Positions 53,421-64,000 of a stretch of DNA of 64,000 nucleotides are shown one piece after another. The translations under genes were made by a program, and so were the position numbers. The stretch comes from Branchipolynoe longqiensis. Lineage: Eukaryota; Annelida; Polychaeta; Phyllodocida; Polynoidae. The stretch is from contig CM059190.1 of NCBI GenBank assembly GCA_030323885.1, forward strand, positions 85,862,709-85,926,708, given 5' to 3'. Numbering within the stretch: position 1 is the first letter of the stretch; each line of letters starts with the position of its first letter. Under the pieces are notes generated by a model that saw nothing but the letters and a program-made list of their open reading frames with translations, did not search any database and had not been told where the DNA came from.

Positions 53421-53545
53421 CCCTGTGTTGTGGTTGTGGTTGTGTTTGTGTTTGTGCTTGTGTTTGTGTTTGTGGTTGTGTTTGTGGTTAGGGTTGTGTT
53501 TGGGGTTGGGATTGGGGTTGTGTTTGTGGTTGGGGTTGTGTTTGA
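53420..53545. repeat. 6-bp repeat (TTGTGG/TTGTGT)n
   Basis: About 20 hexamers directly after the truncated SINE; Leu/Cys/Trp and Lys/His/Asn frames are artefacts. Confidence 0.92.
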
Positions 53546-53629
53546 GTGGAGCTCGGCATTGTCTGACACCACGTGACATGTAATTATCCCCACACATACC
53601 TTTCCCTAATGCGGGCTAATGGCTGCCAT

Positions 53630-53945
53630 TTAAGTTTGTTTGTTTGTTGGAGTTTCACATCCTGGCAACATCTAAGGTAAAATCAGAACGGGTACCGACT
53701 TGTAACAGCGCACACTCATGGTGACTTTATAATGTCGCCCCACTGGGAGAGAAAGCTGCCAGCACCATGACTCGATATTCCACTCAATCACATTATCCTG
53801 ACACTGAGCTAACCAGTCCTTGCCCTATCCTAATAATGCCAGGCTATGTAGCGACAAGTATCAATTTACTAAGTAATTGGTTTGACTCGACCGGTTGGTT
53901 TGACTCGGTACGGGAAGCCTGCACTCTACCGATTCGGCCAACGCG
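53630..53945 (-). repeat. SINE-A, near full length
   Basis: ACATCCTGGCAACATCTAAG tail to TACCGATTCGGCCAACGCG head end, with a small duplication of GGTTTGACTCG in the head. Confidence 0.9.
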
Positions 53946-54065
53946 TACATTCGTGCTATTTTAGGATGGTTGAAACCAACATGACTAGAACAAGTTTTGA
54001 AACTGTGGTCGCCATGCCAGTCACGTGGTTACCCAGATAACATACGCACGCGCAGTGTAGACAAT

Positions 54066-54412
54066 TTTCAACACCAACCCGCCCTCTGGTGGTAGTGGAA
54101 GAACTAATGTTGGGTGTGCCTACTCAGTGTATAGCATGTTTTGTGGAAAAGGTATTAAGGAGGATTTCCACCACCAAGTCGCCCTTCAATGCCAATGGCA
54201 AGAACAAATGTGTGTATCAGTTCATGGCGCTGTGAGGAAAAGGTCTTCATATAGAGGATTTCCATCACCAACCTGCCCTCTGATGGCAGACACAAGAACT
54301 AATCTAGTGTTATGGGTTGCCGTTCACCATGCAGCGTGTTCTGTGCCGTAAAATGTCTTATAAAGGATTTCCATCACCAAAAGGTCCTCTGATGGTAGTA
54401 CCAAGGACTTAA
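54066..54412. repeat. About 118-bp imperfect tandem repeat, about 3 copies
   Basis: GGATTTCCATCACCAA followed by CCTCTGATGG and CAAGAACTAAT recurs three to four times with heavy divergence. Confidence 0.7.
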
Positions 54413-54483
54413 AAATATGCTCCATGGATAATATCCATTACAAAGTACGAACTCACGAATAATCAAGGGACATATGTAGGTTA

Positions 54484-55104
54484 AAGCTGAGATTCCTTCT
54501 ACGTGGTATGCGGCATGCAGCATGCGGCATGCGGTATGCGGTATGCGAATGGGAAGATTCCTTCTACACGGTATGCGGCATGCGGCAGACGGCACATGAC
54601 TGGCTATATTTAAAAAATAAAAATAAACAAGTATACTCTTTACTGCACTGTATATGACCAAATATTGGATTTATATCTATGTACTTTTTCGTAGGTCACA
54701 TGGGGGTTCCTACCTTTATTATAACCAAATTATAGATAAGTATTCATATTTCTGTGCATATGGTAGCATTTTTAGCTTTCCCCTAACCGTATGTCTCCCG
54801 GTGCCCAGCTCACCATGTGTTTCCAATTAGCACCCCTCTGTGAGACTGTTCCGTAATGCTCAGTCGCCTCTCCTAGTGTTAAACTAATGGACACAACAGA
54901 CTCAGGTTTCTATTCACACCCTGCGTGCCGCATACCGCATGCCGGACCGATCGCTACAGGGACCGATCGAGTTGTCGCATTCGCATTCGCATTCGCATAC
55001 CGCATGTAAGGGTTGCAGCCCATTGACTTCAAGGCGTTTCGATTTTTTGCCGCATTCGCATTCGCATTCGCATACCGCATACCGCATGTAAGGAATCCTA
55101 GCTT
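54484..55104. mobile_element. TIR element M3, GCATTC/GTATGCGG-filled, TA-flanked
   Basis: Left AAGCTGAGATTCCTTCTACG and the right reverse complement AAGCTAGGATTCCTTACATG match over about 32 bp up to GGTATGCGG. TA flanks both sides (54482-54483, 55105-55106). Short palindromic units cluster in both arms: GCGGTATGCGG and GCGGCATGC on the left, GCATTCGCATTC and CCGCATACCGCAT on the right. 621 bp, non-coding. Confidence 0.85.
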
Positions 55105-55106
55105 TA

Positions 55107-55804
55107 GGGTCCATAAACAGGCAACAATATGGAATTCAAGGCTATTTTAAGGCTTTTCAAGGCTGTTTTCGATAGGGGTTCAGGTGAGTATTGGCGCTTT
55201 ATTATTGTGTGCAGATATGTCAGATTATCTTATTCCGAATGACAATTTCAGACTAATTTAGATCAGTGGGGACAGTTTAATGGAATTCATGGATTTTCAA
55301 GACTAATTACCCAAAATAGGTTAAATTCAAGGCTTTTCTATACCTTGAAATAAGGCAAAGAAGTTGAAGACTTTTCCAAGACTTTCCAAGCCCCGTACAC
55401 ACCCTGTAGGAGTGTATCCAGGGAACTATTTCAACCCCTAGATTAGTTATAAAAATGTGTATTACAACAATATGTAGAATATTTATCACTGTACCACAAA
55501 CAGAGAACGGAGGGACGTGTTCTCAGGGAGGGAGGGGGTTGATACCCCTAAGAACTCTCTTGGATCTACTGCTGAATAAGCAATCCAAAAGTGTCTAAAT
55601 CATGGTAACACTTTATAAAGGAACTTCTCGACATGTGTTGAGTTATGCTGAGTCGGCAGAAGTTGCTGCTTCGTGTGTGAATAGGAGGCGAGGCCAAGTG
55701 GGGAGTTCGCCCTGTAGTGGCTGGAAGTAGTTCTGATAATCTTTGGGCTAAATCAGCTGCCACACAGATTTGTAGTAGTGCCATGCAAGGGATGTTCTTA
55801 ATCT
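55107..55804. other. Unassigned sequence
   Basis: TTCAAGGCTTTTCAAGG-like motifs at 55130-55165 and 55295-55390 but no clear repeat. No gene recognised. Confidence 0.4.
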
Positions 55805-56335
55805 TATAGAAGGCGTTGTCGATATGTCTACTGCAGGAATTATGACAGCGTTATTTCCCAGAAGGCTTTATTGACATGTCTACTGCAATAATTATGACAG
55901 CGTTATTTCCCAGAAGGTGTTATTGACATGTCTACTGGAAGAATTATGACAGCATTATTTCCAAGTAGGCATTATTGACATGTCCACTGCATGTTTATGT
56001 CATAGTGTTCTCACAGAGAAAGTGTTATTAACACATCTACTGCATATATTCTGGCACAATGTTCTTATGGGGATGGTGTTATCGACATGTCTACTGTATG
56101 TATTATGACAGTGTTCTTATGGAAAAGGTGTTATTGACATGTCTACTGTATGTATTATGACAGTGTTCTTATGGAAAAGGTGTTATTGACATGTCTACTG
56201 TATGTATTATGACAGTGTTTTTATGTAAAAGGCGTTGACATGTCTACTGCATACATTATGTTAGTGTTCATACAGACAACATGTTATTGACATGTCTACT
56301 GCATTATTATGACAGCGTTCCATGGAAAATGTGTT
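55805..56335. repeat. 52-bp minisatellite
   Basis: About ten 52-bp units built on TTATTGACATGTCTACTG and ATTATGACAGTGTT. The three central units near 56090-56210 are almost identical. Confidence 0.93.
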
Positions 56336-56745
56336 ATCAACATTCAGGGAGGCTGCGCAGCTTAATCAGATTTGTGTGGCTAAACACCTGAATGTGGTAT
56401 GTAAACTATTCCCGGTTAATGACAGCAGTCTGCTTAACCATGTCTGTTTTTACCCCACCACCCCCACTCACGAAATGAGGTCACATACCATTCTGCCCAC
56501 ATCTTCATGTGCCACTTTATTCACCTGCTGTGGAATTTGGTGTAAATTGACAAATGATGTCCCACTAAAACACCCCTTAGATGCACTTCGAATGGGCAGT
56601 AAAACCAGACTTCCTGGGCATACATTATAGTTGATCGACATGAGCCCCCCCCCCCCCCCCCCGCTCCCCAAGTCTTGTACTAGTTGTAGTACCAACAGCA
56701 ACCACCTACCTATCTGGTGTGGTGGGATTGGATTGATTTGGCACA
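56336..56745. other. Unassigned sequence with C run
   Basis: C homopolymer at 56646-56662. No gene recognised. Confidence 0.4.
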
Positions 56746-57022
56746 TTGTGGTTTTACATCCTAGCTACATCCAAGATCATACTGGTACGGGTATTGAATT
56801 ACGACAGCGCGCACTGATGGCGACTTTATAGTGCTGCCCCACTGGGATACCCTATTACCGACACCATAACCCAATATCCCACTAAGTCACATTAAGCTGA
56901 CACTAAACCTACAAGTCCTTTGTCTATCCTAGTAATGCAGAGTAGTGACACGCATCAGTGTTGTCAGTCTTTGGTTTGCCTTAGGCAGGGATTGAACCCA
57001 CGACCTCCTGCATCGCCGACCA
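56746..57022 (-). repeat. SINE-A, diverged, partial head
   Basis: ACATCCTAGCTACATCCAAG to CAGGGATTGAACCCACGACC; ends at GCATCG without the A box. Confidence 0.85.
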
Positions 57023-57174
57023 TAATGTGCGACATGAAACATTTCCAACTGGCAGAACAAGCTTGAAAGAAGCAGGAACACAGAAAAATTAATTAATTTC
57101 AAAGTCCAACAAAAATCCATTTTGATTTCAACATGGGCTTGAGCGATCTCTAATAATACCCCAGTCACAGTCCT

Positions 57175-57263
57175 CAGTGGTCGTTGACTTGACCGGGAAT
57201 CAAACTCCCGATCTCCCCGAACAGGAGGCCTGCGCTTTACCGATTCGGCCACAACGTCTGGTT
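57175..57263 (-). repeat. SINE-A head-only fragment
   Basis: GACTTGACCGGGAATCAAAC to TACCGATTCGGCCACAACG. Only the tRNA-like head, similar in extent to the nested fragment at 15946. Confidence 0.85.
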
Positions 57264-58075
57264 GCAGACAAAAAGAAAGCCACACTTGAGTCATTTGTCA
57301 GTCACTTACTATCCGGACCGCACTTCGTCCGCACCGCTCTCTATCTCCTCTCTGCTGGCCATGCTCCTCCTTGATCATGTCTGAAAAGAGTTCCTCGAGA
57401 AGGTGCCCGCCAGCATTTCACTTTCTACTCTTACTCTGTCCGTGTCTTTGGCTCACCGGCTGGTCACCATAGAGCAAATAGACACGGTCCTTTGACTCAA
57501 CTCTCCTTATTTCTCTTTCCTATACTCTACCCTTTTTTTTGTTCTCCCAGGCTTACTTCTCCCCCTGATCAAGGGAGTTGTTTGCTTGGGTGGGGCCCTT
57601 TACCTTATCGCTTCTCTCGCTTTGTTCTTGTTGTTGGAACCGCTGTACCCACATTTGCCCGTCCCTTCCTTCTAAACCCTTGCTGCTGTCGATTGGATAC
57701 GAGTGCTCTGCTACCGCCGGACCGGAAAGATTTGGGGCCGCCCCAACGCTTCACCGTTCTGAATGTTGTAAAGACATCCCCAGCTTCTACAACCGTCCCT
57801 ACTGAAGATTAATCTTCAACCAAAGATTGGACCGATTTATCGGGGCCTTTCTATATTGGTGCAGTTCTGCAGCCGGTAACCGTCATAAGGTTACGAACAA
57901 CCCCAAAAGCAAGCAAGAGCCACTTGTTTGCAGCGTGGCTGGTTCCAAACTGCAGTGACCCGCTTCTAAGGTTCTAACTCAAACAGTTCCCCGGTAAGTT
58001 CCCGACGATCAGTCACCAGACAAGGTGTGCACACTGGGTAGTTCCCACTCATCTGGACATACACCTCGATCTATA
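57264..58075. other. Unassigned CT/GC-rich sequence with a 106-codon frame
   Basis: A plus-strand frame (57492-57812) is moderately complex (FARPFLLNPCCCRLDTSALL) but has no domain I know. The composition (TCTCCTTATTTCTCTTTCC, later GGGGCCGCCCC) is reminiscent of a LINE or LTR leader region. Not called as a gene. Confidence 0.3.
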
Positions 58076-58165
58076 TGGGAGGTGGGAGGTGGGAGGTGGG
58101 AGATGGAAGATGGGAGATGGGAGATGGGAGATGGGAGGTGGGAGGTGGGGGTGGGGGTGGGGGTG
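58076..58165. repeat. 7-bp repeat (GGGAGGT/GGGAGAT)n
   Basis: About 13 heptamers ending in GTGGGG runs. Confidence 0.92.
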
Positions 58166-58365
58166 GGGCCTTCAGTGGGTGGATCGACTCTTAACCTCCC
58201 AAAGTAAGGCATACAGGAGGGAGGTAAATCTGGCACGTTGCCAGGCCTTAGACGCGTCTCCAGTCGGCGTTGGCATGGTTACGGTTTAAGTGTCAAGGGC
58301 GATGGGCGGGATGGAGCACAGACGGAGGGGCCCGGCGTACTAACTCAACACCAGCTGTCTGAGGA

Positions 58366-58600
58366 GTGTGTGTGTGTGTGTATGTATGAGAGAGTGTGCG
58401 CGTGAGTGTGCGCATGAGGTTTTGAGTGTGAATGCGTGTGTGTGACAGTGAGTGTGTGAGTATGTGTGCATGAGTGTGTGAGTGTGTGTGCATGAAAGAG
58501 TTATATGTGTGTATGTGTGTTAGAGAAATATATATATATGTGTGTATGTGTGTTAGAGAAATATATGTATGCATGTGTGTGTGTGTGTGTGTGTGTGTTT
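58366..58600. repeat. TG-rich tract
   Basis: GTGTGTATG/GAGTGTG repeats with a direct duplication around ATATATGTGTGTATGTGTG (58502-58565). Confidence 0.9.
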
Positions 58601-58825
58601 TTGGGGCGGGTTAAGTTGACAGAAATGTCCAAATTAACGTCTGTTAACTTTTAGGAGGTCCTGCTCTTCTCTGATGCTCTTTTTCGCCATTTTAGTTATG
58701 GCTCCCTCCCTCCCACCCACCCACACACACCCTTTTTTTCTAATAAAAAATGGGGTGGGGACGAGTTGGGCGATGAGGGGGCGGTTTAGTTGAAAGATGA
58801 TGGAAGGGGGGGGGGGGGGAATATG

Positions 58826-59252
58826 TTATTCCAACCATCAAACTGGGCGAAATGCCTGGTGTTGACTGGACCGACTGCCCACGCCAAATGCCAACAGGCA
58901 GCCACACAGCCCGGTAGATGTGAACTGAAGAGCTATTCCAACCATCAAACTGGGTGAAATGCCCGGTGTTGACTGGACCGACTGCCCACGCCATGTGCCA
59001 ACAGGCAGCCACACAGCCCAGTAGATGTACTGAAGAGCTATTCCAACCATCATACTGGATGAAATGCCAGGTGTTGACTGGACCGACTGCCCACGCTAAG
59101 TGTCAATAGGCAGCCACACAGCCCTGTAGATGTGAACTGAAGAGCTATTCCAATCATCAAACTGGGAAAAATGCCTGGTGTTGACTGGACCGACTGCCCA
59201 CGCCATGTGCCAACAGGCAGCCACACAGCCCAGTAGATGTGAACTGAGGAGC
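58826..59252. repeat. 107-bp tandem repeat, four copies
   Basis: CCAACCATCAAACTGGG starts recur at 58831, 58938, 59043 and 59150. Each unit includes GTGTTGACTGGACCGACTGC and AACAGGCAGCCACACAGCCC. Minus-strand frames reading AVWLPVG..WRGQSVQSTPG are translations of the unit. Confidence 0.95.
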
Positions 59253-59339
59253 CTTCACAGTGACTCAGCCAATCATAATTGTGTCCACTCAGCTGGGGTT
59301 TTCGGTCTACAAAACAATATTTGAACACTGCTTCAAAGC

Positions 59340-59570
59340 CCGCATAGTCCGGTGAAAGCATCACATTTTGGAAATCAAAGCACTTACCTACATTTGATCC
59401 GACAAATCAAACTCAGCTACTAGTGCACTTATTCAACATTTATTGCTGCAGAGAAGGGAATACTAAGTCAACTGAATAGAACCCATTGCTGCTGAAGCCT
59501 ATGATGTCCAGTATTTTGGTGTGTGTAACAAAAAATAACTTAGGATGGTTTCACTTCAAATGTCTCCATA
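59340..59570. mobile_element. TIR element M4, partial copy
   Basis: GCATAGTCCGGTGAAAGCATC, then ACTTATTCAACATTTATTGC and TACTTGAAGTG-like interior; the second end is not seen, replaced by the next satellite. Confidence 0.6.
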
Positions 59571-59572
59571 GG

Positions 59573-60832
59573 TTAAGCCCACACAACAGAGCTGGCAGTC
59601 TGGTCAGCCAGTCGGGCCAGTTAAAGGAGTGCATTCACCCCACAGTCCCACACAACAGAGCTGACAGTCTGGTCAGCCTGTCGGGCCAGTTAAAGCAGTG
59701 TATTCACCCCACAGTCCCACACAACAGAGCTGACAGTCTGGTCAGCCAGTTGGGCCAGTTAAAGCAGTGCATTCACCACAGAGTCCAACACAACAGAGCT
59801 GACAATCTGGTCAGCCAGTCGGGCCAGGTAAAGCAGTGCATTAACCACAGAGTCCCACACAACAGAGCTGACAGTCTGGTCAGCCAGTCGAGCCAGTTAA
59901 AGTAGTGCATTGACCACACACAGTCCCACACAAAGGGGCTGATGGTCTTGTCGGCCAATCAGGCCAGTTAAAGCAGTGCATTCACTCCACAGTCCCACTC
60001 AACAGAGCTGACAGTCTTGTCAGCCAGTCGGGCCAGTTAGAGCAGTGAATTCACCACACAGTCCCATACCACAGAGCTGACAGTCCTCTCAGCCTGTCGG
60101 GCCAGTTAAAGCAGTGCATTCACCACACAGTCCCACACAACAGAGCTGATCAGCCAACCAGGCCAGTTTGAGCAATGCATTCACAACACACCATCCCACA
60201 CAACAGAGCTGACTATCTTTTCAGCCAGTCAGGCCAGTTAAAGCACTGCATTCACAACACACAGTCTCACACAACAGAGCTGACATTTTTGTCGGCCAAT
60301 CGGGCCAGTTAAAGCACTGCATTCACAACACACAGTCCCATACAACAGAGCTGACAGTCCTCACGGCCTGTCGGGCCAGTTAAAGTAGTGCCTTCAACAC
60401 AGAGTCCCACACAACAGAGCTGACAGTCTTATCAGCCAGTCAGGCCAGTTAACGCAGTACATTCACCACGCACAGTCCCACCAACAGAGCTGGCAGTCTT
60501 GTCAGCCAGTCAGGCCAGTTAACGCAGTACATTCACCACGCACAGTCCCACCAACAGAGCTGGCAGTCTTGTCAGCCAGTCAGGCCAGTTAACGCAGTAC
60601 ATTCACCACACAGTCCCACCAACAGAGCTGGCAGTCTTGTCAGCCAGTCAGGCCAGTTAAAGCAGTACATTCACCACGCACAGTCCCACCAACAGAGCTG
60701 GCAGTCTTGTCAGCCAGTCAGGCCAGTTAACGCAGTACATTCACCTGACACAGTCCCACCAACAGAGCTGACAGTCTTGTCGCCCAGTCGGGCCAGTTAA
60801 AGCAGTACATTCACCACACAGTCCCACACACC
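59573..60832. repeat. About 70-bp minisatellite
   Basis: About 18 units built on ACAACAGAGCTGACAGTCTG and GGGCCAGTTAAAGCAGTGCA. Units at 60481-60760 are nearly identical to one another, indicating recent local amplification. Confidence 0.95.
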
Positions 60833-61677
60833 CTGAGGTCAGCACAAGTGATCACCGCACCCATAAACGTCGCGCCCACACAGTCACTGACTCACCCCCC
60901 TCCCCACACACACACACACTCAGCCCCCATGTGGTTACTATCCGATCAACTGACATTGTCATGACAACCATTTTGTTATTATTCTGTTAATAGCAATTGA
61001 CTCAAAACAATTTTAAAGAGCACAGATGTCCATGGTCAACATCAATAAAATTTATATTTGTTTAAAAGCACCTCGAGGGCCTGTCACCTCCAGCCTCCCC
61101 CACTCGCAGCCCCCACACACCAATTTTCCTTTCTTTTTGTTCACTTCCAAATCAAGTTCTCTTCCATGTGCTAAAGTAGTACACAGTGTCTAATATGTGG
61201 GGCACCGATCTTAAAAACTGATGGCAACAAAATGGCAATTAACACCAAAAAAAGGTCTTCACAGATCCGTATGTTTTTGTTCCTTTTGGTGTTTTTTTTG
61301 TGCTTAAGAAGATAAATAAGGTATTTGCGTAGAAGGCACAATCTATATTATAAGTACCATAGATCTCAATTTGCCTCCATAAATGCAAAGGTAATTTAAG
61401 AACTTAATAAAAAAACTGTCATACCTTTTTTTGTGACGTAAGAGGTTATTAGCTAAGTAGGTTACTTATTACACTTGTGATTTATACTGTAGATAAATAA
61501 ATACTGGGAGCCCCCCCCCCACCCCATCCACTTAGGGCCCCCCCCCTCTTTTCTGCCTTAGGGCAAAAGGCCAATGATATCTGAAATCAAAATGTGTGAT
61601 CGTTGTAAAGATAACTAATCAAGCAGGGCGAATTCAACAATATGTGAAATGAAAAAAACACCTCAGGAGAATAACAG
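60833..61677. other. Unassigned sequence
   Basis: Includes CA and C-run tracts (60902-60920, 61511-61545). No gene seen. Confidence 0.4.
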
Positions 61678-61980
61678 TTTGTTTTGTTGGGCTTTACATC
61701 CTAGCAACATCTCGTCATATCATGATGGGTACCGACTTGTGACAATGTACACTCATGGAGATTTTCATAGTGCCGCCCCACTGGGAGACCGGGTTGCCAG
61801 CACTCTGACCTGATATCACATGCAGTCACATTATCCCAGTACTGAACAAACCAGTAGTTGCCCTATCCTATTAATGACGACTACCAGGCTAGTTGGCAAC
61901 AAGTATCAAATTTATAAGTTATTGGTTTGACTCAGCGAGGGTTCGAACCCACAACCTTCCAGCCAGTGATCTTTCCGGTT
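61678..61980 (-). repeat. SINE-A, near full length, degenerate head
   Basis: TACATCCTAGCAACATCTCG to CGAGGGTTCGAACCCACAAC (good B box), after which the A-box side is lost. Confidence 0.88.
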
Positions 61981-62314
61981 GTAATTAACAGTAATTCCCT
62001 GTACAAATAGCCTGCCTACTCGTATGTGGGTGCGGAGAGGGGGACAGGGGACGGGGGGGGGGGGCGATAATATGGAAACGCCAGCATACTGAACATGAAA
62101 TAACAATCACCATATCGAGGCTCGAGTGAATCCCTGGCAGGGAGACTGGGCATGTCCTCCTGATTAATGGCTCCTCCCCCGATTACAAATCAGCCAGACA
62201 CGCCAACTCCCCCGCTGTGGTAGGAGATTTCGAAAAAATGAGCCAACTACACACACAAACACACACATACACAAACAAACACACATACCAGTGATGACTC
62301 GCTACATTGCTTGC
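61981..62314. other. Unassigned sequence
   Basis: G run at 62052-62063 and CA tract at 62245-62290. No gene seen. Confidence 0.4.
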
Positions 62315-62633
62315 TTGTTTTTTTAGAGTTTTACATCCTGGCAACATCTAAGGTCATATCAGGATGGGTACCGACTTGTGACAGTGCACACTCATGGTGA
62401 CTTTATAATTCTGCAGCACTGAGAAATCAGGCCATCAGCACCATAGCCTGATATCACACTCAGTGACATTATCCTGGCACTAAGCTAACCAGTCCTTGTC
62501 CTATCTTATTAATGCTGAGTGCCAGGCTAGGAAGCGACAAGTATCAATTTTGGAAGTCATTGGTTTGACTCGATCGGGAACTGAACTCCCGATCTCCCGC
62601 CTGTGTGTTACCGATTCAGCCAACGTGCCCAAT
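62315..62633 (-). repeat. SINE-A, near full length
   Basis: TACATCCTGGCAACATCTAA to TACCGATTCAGCCAACGTG. Confidence 0.92.
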
Positions 62634-62667
62634 ATTTGCTACAAAATACACATGTTGATAGTCCTGT

Positions 62668-62735
62668 TATATGTATGTATGTATATGTAAATATGCCATG
62701 TATGTATGTCTGTATGTATGTCTGCATGGTTATGT
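62668..62735. repeat. (TATG)n microsatellite, left part
   Basis: Interrupted TATG/TCTG repeat; resumes at 63060-63098 after the SINE-D. Confidence 0.9.
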
Positions 62736-62737
62736 AT

Positions 62738-63055
62738 GTATGTGGTGATCTCTGTGGCGGAGTGGTTAGTGTCTGACTTTTTTCTAGGTCAGACTCCTAA
62801 TCTGAAGGTAGGTGGTTCGATTCCCCATGCCCCCACCTCTGCCAATTTGAATTTCCACCACTGTGTAGAACTTACATCGTCATCAAAGGCCAGTTGCTCT
62901 CATACCATGTCTATGTGGTGTGGGAGGTTAAAAATCCCTTGGGTCGGTAAAAGTGTAGGCCCGGGCTTTCTATCGACAAACTGTCTAATGGTGAAAACAA
63001 GCCTATTCGGACTTATCCATGATATGCAGTATAAATCTTCAAGGAAAAAAAAAAA
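62738..63055 (+). repeat. SINE-D, tRNA-derived with poly-A end
   Basis: Head TCTGTGGCGGAGTGGTTAG (A box) and GGTGGTTCGATTCCCC (B box) with an extended middle as in Leu/Ser-type tRNAs. Then a body with CATCAAAGGCCAGTTGCTCT and GGAGGTTAAAAATCCCTTGG, ending in a run of A at 63043-63054. It sits inside a TATG microsatellite. Confidence 0.78.
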
Positions 63056-63100
63056 AGTGTGTATATATGTATGTATGTATGTATGCGTGTATGTATTTGA
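63056..63100. repeat. (TATG)n microsatellite, right part
   Basis: Continuation of the tract interrupted by SINE-D. Confidence 0.9.
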
Positions 63101-63471
63101 AGTGAAAATATGTCAAATTAATGTTGGTGTGCATGCTGAAATACTGGACTTCATAAGCATCAGCAGTGACAGGTTCTATGAAAGTGACTTGGCACTCCTC
63201 ATTTGCAGAAATGACTACTTAATGACTGCACCAGCGCCTAAGACGGATGTGTAGTATTAAATCTAGATAAGAGGTTGGCTTAGAAAATGTGACACTCTCA
63301 TCGGACTATGCATGCAGCATTGTGAGATATAGTCAATGTTGTGGAAAAAGTACCGGTCGCAGGTGAGCATGTAGACGACGCAGATGGCGTGCATCGGCTC
63401 ATTTTGAAAACACTGATGTATTTGGTTGATCACTATAATCTATCATACTTTATAGTTTGAAGTTGGTTTCC
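63101..63471. other. Unassigned sequence
   Basis: CATCGGACTATGCATGCAGC near 63300 recalls an M4 end. Otherwise nothing recognised. Confidence 0.4.
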
Positions 63472-63814
63472 TGGTTTTTGGAGTTTAATGTCCTGGCAAC
63501 ATCTAAGGTCATATCAGGACGGGTACCGACTTGTGACAGTGCACACTCATGGTGACTTTATTTGATAATTCTGCCCCACTGGGAGAACAGGCCCCCAGCA
63601 TCACAACCTGAAATCCCTCTCAGTCACATTACCCTGACACTGAGCCAACCAGTCCTTGCCCTATCCTCAATGCCAAGCGCCTCTCTAGGGAGCGACAAGT
63701 ATACATTTTTAAGTCATTGGTTTGACTCGACCAGGGTTCGAATCTGTGGGTTCGAATTCCACGATCTACTAAAACCGGGAGACAGACGCTTAACTTATTC
63801 GGTCATCCCATCTG
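63472..63814 (-). repeat. SINE-A, full length
   Basis: TAATGTCCTGGCAACATCTA to TATTCGGTCATCCCATCTG; B-box region CAGGGTTCGAATCTGTGG. Confidence 0.92.
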
Positions 63815-64000
63815 CTGTTCAGTTTGAAGTAATGTTGCTTTAAAATAACTAACTTAGACGAGATATTTGAGGAGTAATCGTGCCAAATAAACCCATAGGC
63901 TTCAGGAGTAACAGAAGATCTGTGCACCTGATCTCGCAGCTTTCCGTATTGTCAAACCTATTTTCCGTATTTTTAAATGACTTTCACTAACACATTTACA
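63815..64000. other. Unassigned sequence to window end
   Basis: Nothing recognised. Confidence 0.4.

Overview
The window looks like gene-poor, repeat-dense nuclear DNA from an invertebrate animal, most likely a mollusc and probably a gastropod. The reasons are many copies of tRNA-derived SINEs (one type, here SINE-B, resembles a SINE I remember as common in mollusc genomes; not checked), many terminal-inverted-repeat (TIR) elements, long minisatellites, LINE remnants and a DIRS/Ngaro-class retrotransposon. I see no convincing host protein-coding gene, rRNA, true tRNA gene or CRISPR array. Nearly all open frames are by-products of simple repeats (GA/CT, CA/TG, CAC, a 12-mer, a 7-mer) or of transposons. 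SINE and TIR-element names used here are my own labels.

Layout. 1-26 kb: SINE-A copies, several TIR elements (1973-2442, 3273-3697, 7582-7903, 11436-11694, 17464-17771, 19775-20250, 20895-21559), GA-rich and minisatellite blocks, and two dead LINE 3' ends (21957-22349 on +, about 22640-23280 on -). 26.4-31.8 kb: one uninterrupted 23-bp minisatellite of about 5.4 kb with larger internal duplications. 32-41 kb: nested insertions (a LINE inside a SINE, a SINE inside a SINE, a TIR element inside a SINE), a 7-bp repeat block, and another LINE 3' end (37470-38024). 41.87-49.05 kb: the main coding object, a nearly complete Ngaro-like tyrosine-recombinase retrotransposon. 49054-49553: assembly gap of 500 N. 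49.6-64 kb: more SINEs, a mariner-like TIR element (50954-51411) whose empty target site can be recognised in a paralogous repeat at 5.4 kb, another TIR element (54484-55104), and 52-, 107- and about 70-bp tandem arrays.

How the main genes work together. The Ngaro-like element carries ORF1 (gag-like, split here by a SINE insertion and a frame change), a zinc-finger-like ORF, a reverse transcriptase/RNase H ORF with all catalytic acidic residues visible, and a tyrosine recombinase with a complete R-H-R-Y set. Its repeats are arranged A1-ORFs-B1-A2-B2 (split direct repeats), the hallmark of Ngaro. The RT would copy the RNA, and the recombinase would integrate a circular DNA intermediate without target-site duplication. 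A1/A2 and B1/B2 are nearly identical, so the insertion is young, but ORF1 is broken, so this copy is probably not autonomous. Everything else is non-autonomous or dead and would depend on enzymes encoded elsewhere.
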